Source of the DNA: Burkholderiaceae bacterium | GTDB lineage: Bacteria > Pseudomonadota > Gammaproteobacteria > Burkholderiales > Burkholderiaceae_C | DNA length: 7,503 bases | Reading direction: 5' to 3' | Assembly: GCA_030726195.1 (NCBI GenBank) | Contig: JANREF010000111.1 | Coordinates: 1 to 7,503, forward strand | Shown here: in pieces, positions 6,206-7,503 of the stretch | Position numbering within the stretch: position 1 is the first letter of the stretch | Layout: every line of letters starts with the position of its first letter | Position numbers and translations under genes: made by a program | The notes under the pieces: model-generated | The model's database searches: none | What the model saw: the letters and a program-made list of their open reading frames with translations, nothing else | Told to the model about the DNA's origin: nothing

Positions 6206-6272
6206 ACTAGAAGACTAGAAGACTAGAAACCTAGAAACCTAGAAACCTAGAAACCTAGGAACCTAGAAACTC
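6201..6272. repeat. 8-bp tandem repeat between hscB and hscA
   Basis: Perfect 8-bp units run head to tail: AGAAGACT three times (6201-6224), AGAAACCT four times (6225-6256), AGGAACCT (6257-6264), then the decayed AGAAACTC (6265-6272) and AGAACACA. Each junction creates CTAG, a tetramer generally rare in such genomes, eight times at exact 8-bp spacing. The + strand is purine-rich. Because 8 is not a multiple of 3, TAG stops fall in all three frames. The array ends about 30 bp before the hscA ATG. It looks like slippage-prone simple sequence that could vary in copy number. Confidence 0.95.
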
Positions 6273-6303
6273 AGAACACATTAGAAAAAAAAGCGCAGAC
6301 CCC

Positions 6304-7503
6304 ATGGCATTGCTTCAAATATCAGAACCCGGCCAGTCGCCAGACCCCCACCAGCGAAAGATTGCGGTGGGCATTGACCTGGGCACCACGCATTCCTTGG
6401 TTGCCAGCGTGCGCAGTGGCGTGGCCGAGTGTTTGCCCGATGCACAAGGCCGCGTGATTTTGCCCAGTGTGGTGCGTTACACCACTGAAGGCAGTGGCCG
6501 CCAAATTGGCTTTGACGCCTTGGCCGCGCAAAGCGACGACCCCGCCAACACCATTGCTTCCGTCAAGCGCCTGATGGGCCGCAAGCGCGCTGATGTGCAC
6601 GACGTGGACAACCTCGCCTACACCGTCAACGACGGCGCAGGCATGGCCACTGTGACCACTGTTGCTGGCGATAAAACACCCGTAGAGGTGAGCGCCGAGC
6701 TGCTGGCGACGCTGCGTTTTAGGGCCGAAGATACGTTCAACGACGATTTGTTCGGTGCTGTGATCACCGTGCCTGCATACTTTGACGACGCACAGCGCCA
6801 AGCCACCAAAGACGCCGCACAGCTGGCTGGTATCAACGTATTGCGCCTCATCAATGAACCCACGGCTGCTGCCATTGCATACGGCTTAGAACAAGGCGTA
6901 GAGGGCGTGTACGCGGTCTACGACTTGGGCGGCGGCACCTTTGATATCTCCATACTGCGCCTGAGTGATGGGGTATTTGAGGTTGTCGCCACAGGCGGTG
7001 ATTCGGCCTTGGGCGGTGACGACTACGACCGCGCACTGGCCCATTGGGCACTCGCACAAGCCGGTGGGCAGATCACGCCAGAGACCTTGAGCGCCAGCGA
7101 TAAAAGCCACCTGTACGCAGCTGCACGCGCTTGTAAAGAGCGCTTGTCCAGTGGCACACACGCGCTATTGGCTGCGCCACTGAGTGTGGGTGACCTGCAC
7201 GTTGATGTGTCCACCCAAGATTTCGCCGATGCCACCACACACCTCACGCAACGCACCTTGCAAGCGGTGCGCCGCGTGTTGCGCGACGCCGATATGGATG
7301 CCTCAGATATTCAAGGTGTGGTCATGGTGGGCGGCTCCACGCGCATGCCTGTGGTGTTGCAAGCGGTAGAGAAACTGTTTGGCACCCCACCGCTGACCAA
7401 CTTGAACCCCGACGAAGTGGTTGCTCTGGGTGCAGCCATTCAGGCCAATCAGCTGGCTGGCAACCACACCGGCGACGCCTTGTTGTTGTTAGATGTGATT
7501 CCG
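6304..7503 (+). CDS. hscA: HscA, Hsp70-type Fe-S assembly chaperone (3' end outside window)
   Basis: HscA is the specialised cytoplasmic Hsp70 that binds the LPPVK motif of IscU and, with HscB and ATP, drives cluster transfer. The window holds 400 codons without a stop, roughly two thirds of the usual 615-620 residues. These cover the full ATPase domain: phosphate loop [10 protein letters not shown] (22-31), [12 protein letters not shown] (183-194), phosphate loop 2 DLGGGTFD (207-214) and VGGSTRMP (342-349). The visible end LLLLDVIP matches the Hsp70 interdomain linker, so the substrate-binding domain is missing. [11 protein letters not shown] before the core is typical of the betaproteobacterial protein. 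The ATG at 6304 is the only usable start after an in-frame TAG at 6256. No Shine-Dalgarno sequence is visible, only an A-run (6284-6292), so translation initiation may be weak. Confidence 0.97.
   Translation, partial: MALLQISEPGQSPDPHQRKIAVGIDLGTTHSLVASVRSGVAECLPDAQGRVILPSVVRYTTEGSGRQIGFDALAAQSDDPANTIASVKRLMGRKRADVHDVDNLAYTVNDGAGMATVTTVAGDKTPVEVSAELLATLRFRAEDTFNDDLFGAVITVPAYFDDAQRQATKDAAQLAGINVLRLINEPTAAAIAYGLEQGVEGVYAVYDLGGGTFDISILRLSDGVFEVVATGGDSALGGDDYDRALAHWALAQAGGQITPETLSASDKSHLYAAARACKERLSSGTHALLAAPLSVGDLHVDVSTQDFADATTHLTQRTLQAVRRVLRDADMDASDIQGVVMVGGSTRMPVVLQAVEKLFGTPPLTNLNPDEVVALGAAIQANQLAGNHTGDALLLLDVIP

Noticed and set aside
6201..6272. Attachment site or transposon end
   Set aside because: There is no integrase or transposase nearby, and the unit structure is that of simple tandem repetition without inverted ends.

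Overview
The window looks like chromosomal DNA of a betaproteobacterium in the order Burkholderiales, most likely the family Comamonadaceae. This rests on moderate GC content, the gene order uvrB - iscR - iscS - iscU - iscA - hscB - hscA, the UvrB variant after its DESH box, and the HscA N-terminus. The family placement is from memory of protein families, not from a search.

Layout. Positions 1-301 are a non-coding lead-in with three copies of a 22-bp repeat, a 16-bp direct repeat and a terminator-like hairpin. uvrB (302-2518) encodes the DNA damage-recognition subunit of nucleotide excision repair. An AT-rich control region (2519-2801) holds a sigma70-type promoter, an extended -10 element overlapped by a near-consensus IscR operator, and a structured leader. 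The ISC iron-sulfur cluster assembly operon follows, all on the + strand: iscR (2802-3338), iscS (3420-4637), iscU (4694-5083), iscA (5261-5584), hscB (5584-6120) and hscA (6304 to the window end, 400 codons seen). The usual next gene, fdx, would lie beyond the window.

How the genes work together. IscS takes sulfur from cysteine and passes it to the scaffold IscU, where a [2Fe-2S] cluster is built. HscB brings loaded IscU to the Hsp70 chaperone HscA, which drives cluster release to acceptors. IscA is an A-type carrier that helps deliver clusters. IscR senses cluster supply by binding a [2Fe-2S] cluster and represses the operon through the operator in front of its own gene. uvrB is a separate transcription unit with an unrelated job.

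The proteins are canonical, and I found no undescribed protein system. The unusual material is in the spacers: an 8-bp tandem repeat between hscB and hscA with eight evenly spaced CTAG sites, a 176-nt strongly folded spacer between iscU and iscA ending in a hairpin plus T6, a 12-bp stem containing the iscR stop codon, and mutually exclusive small hairpins in the iscR leader.
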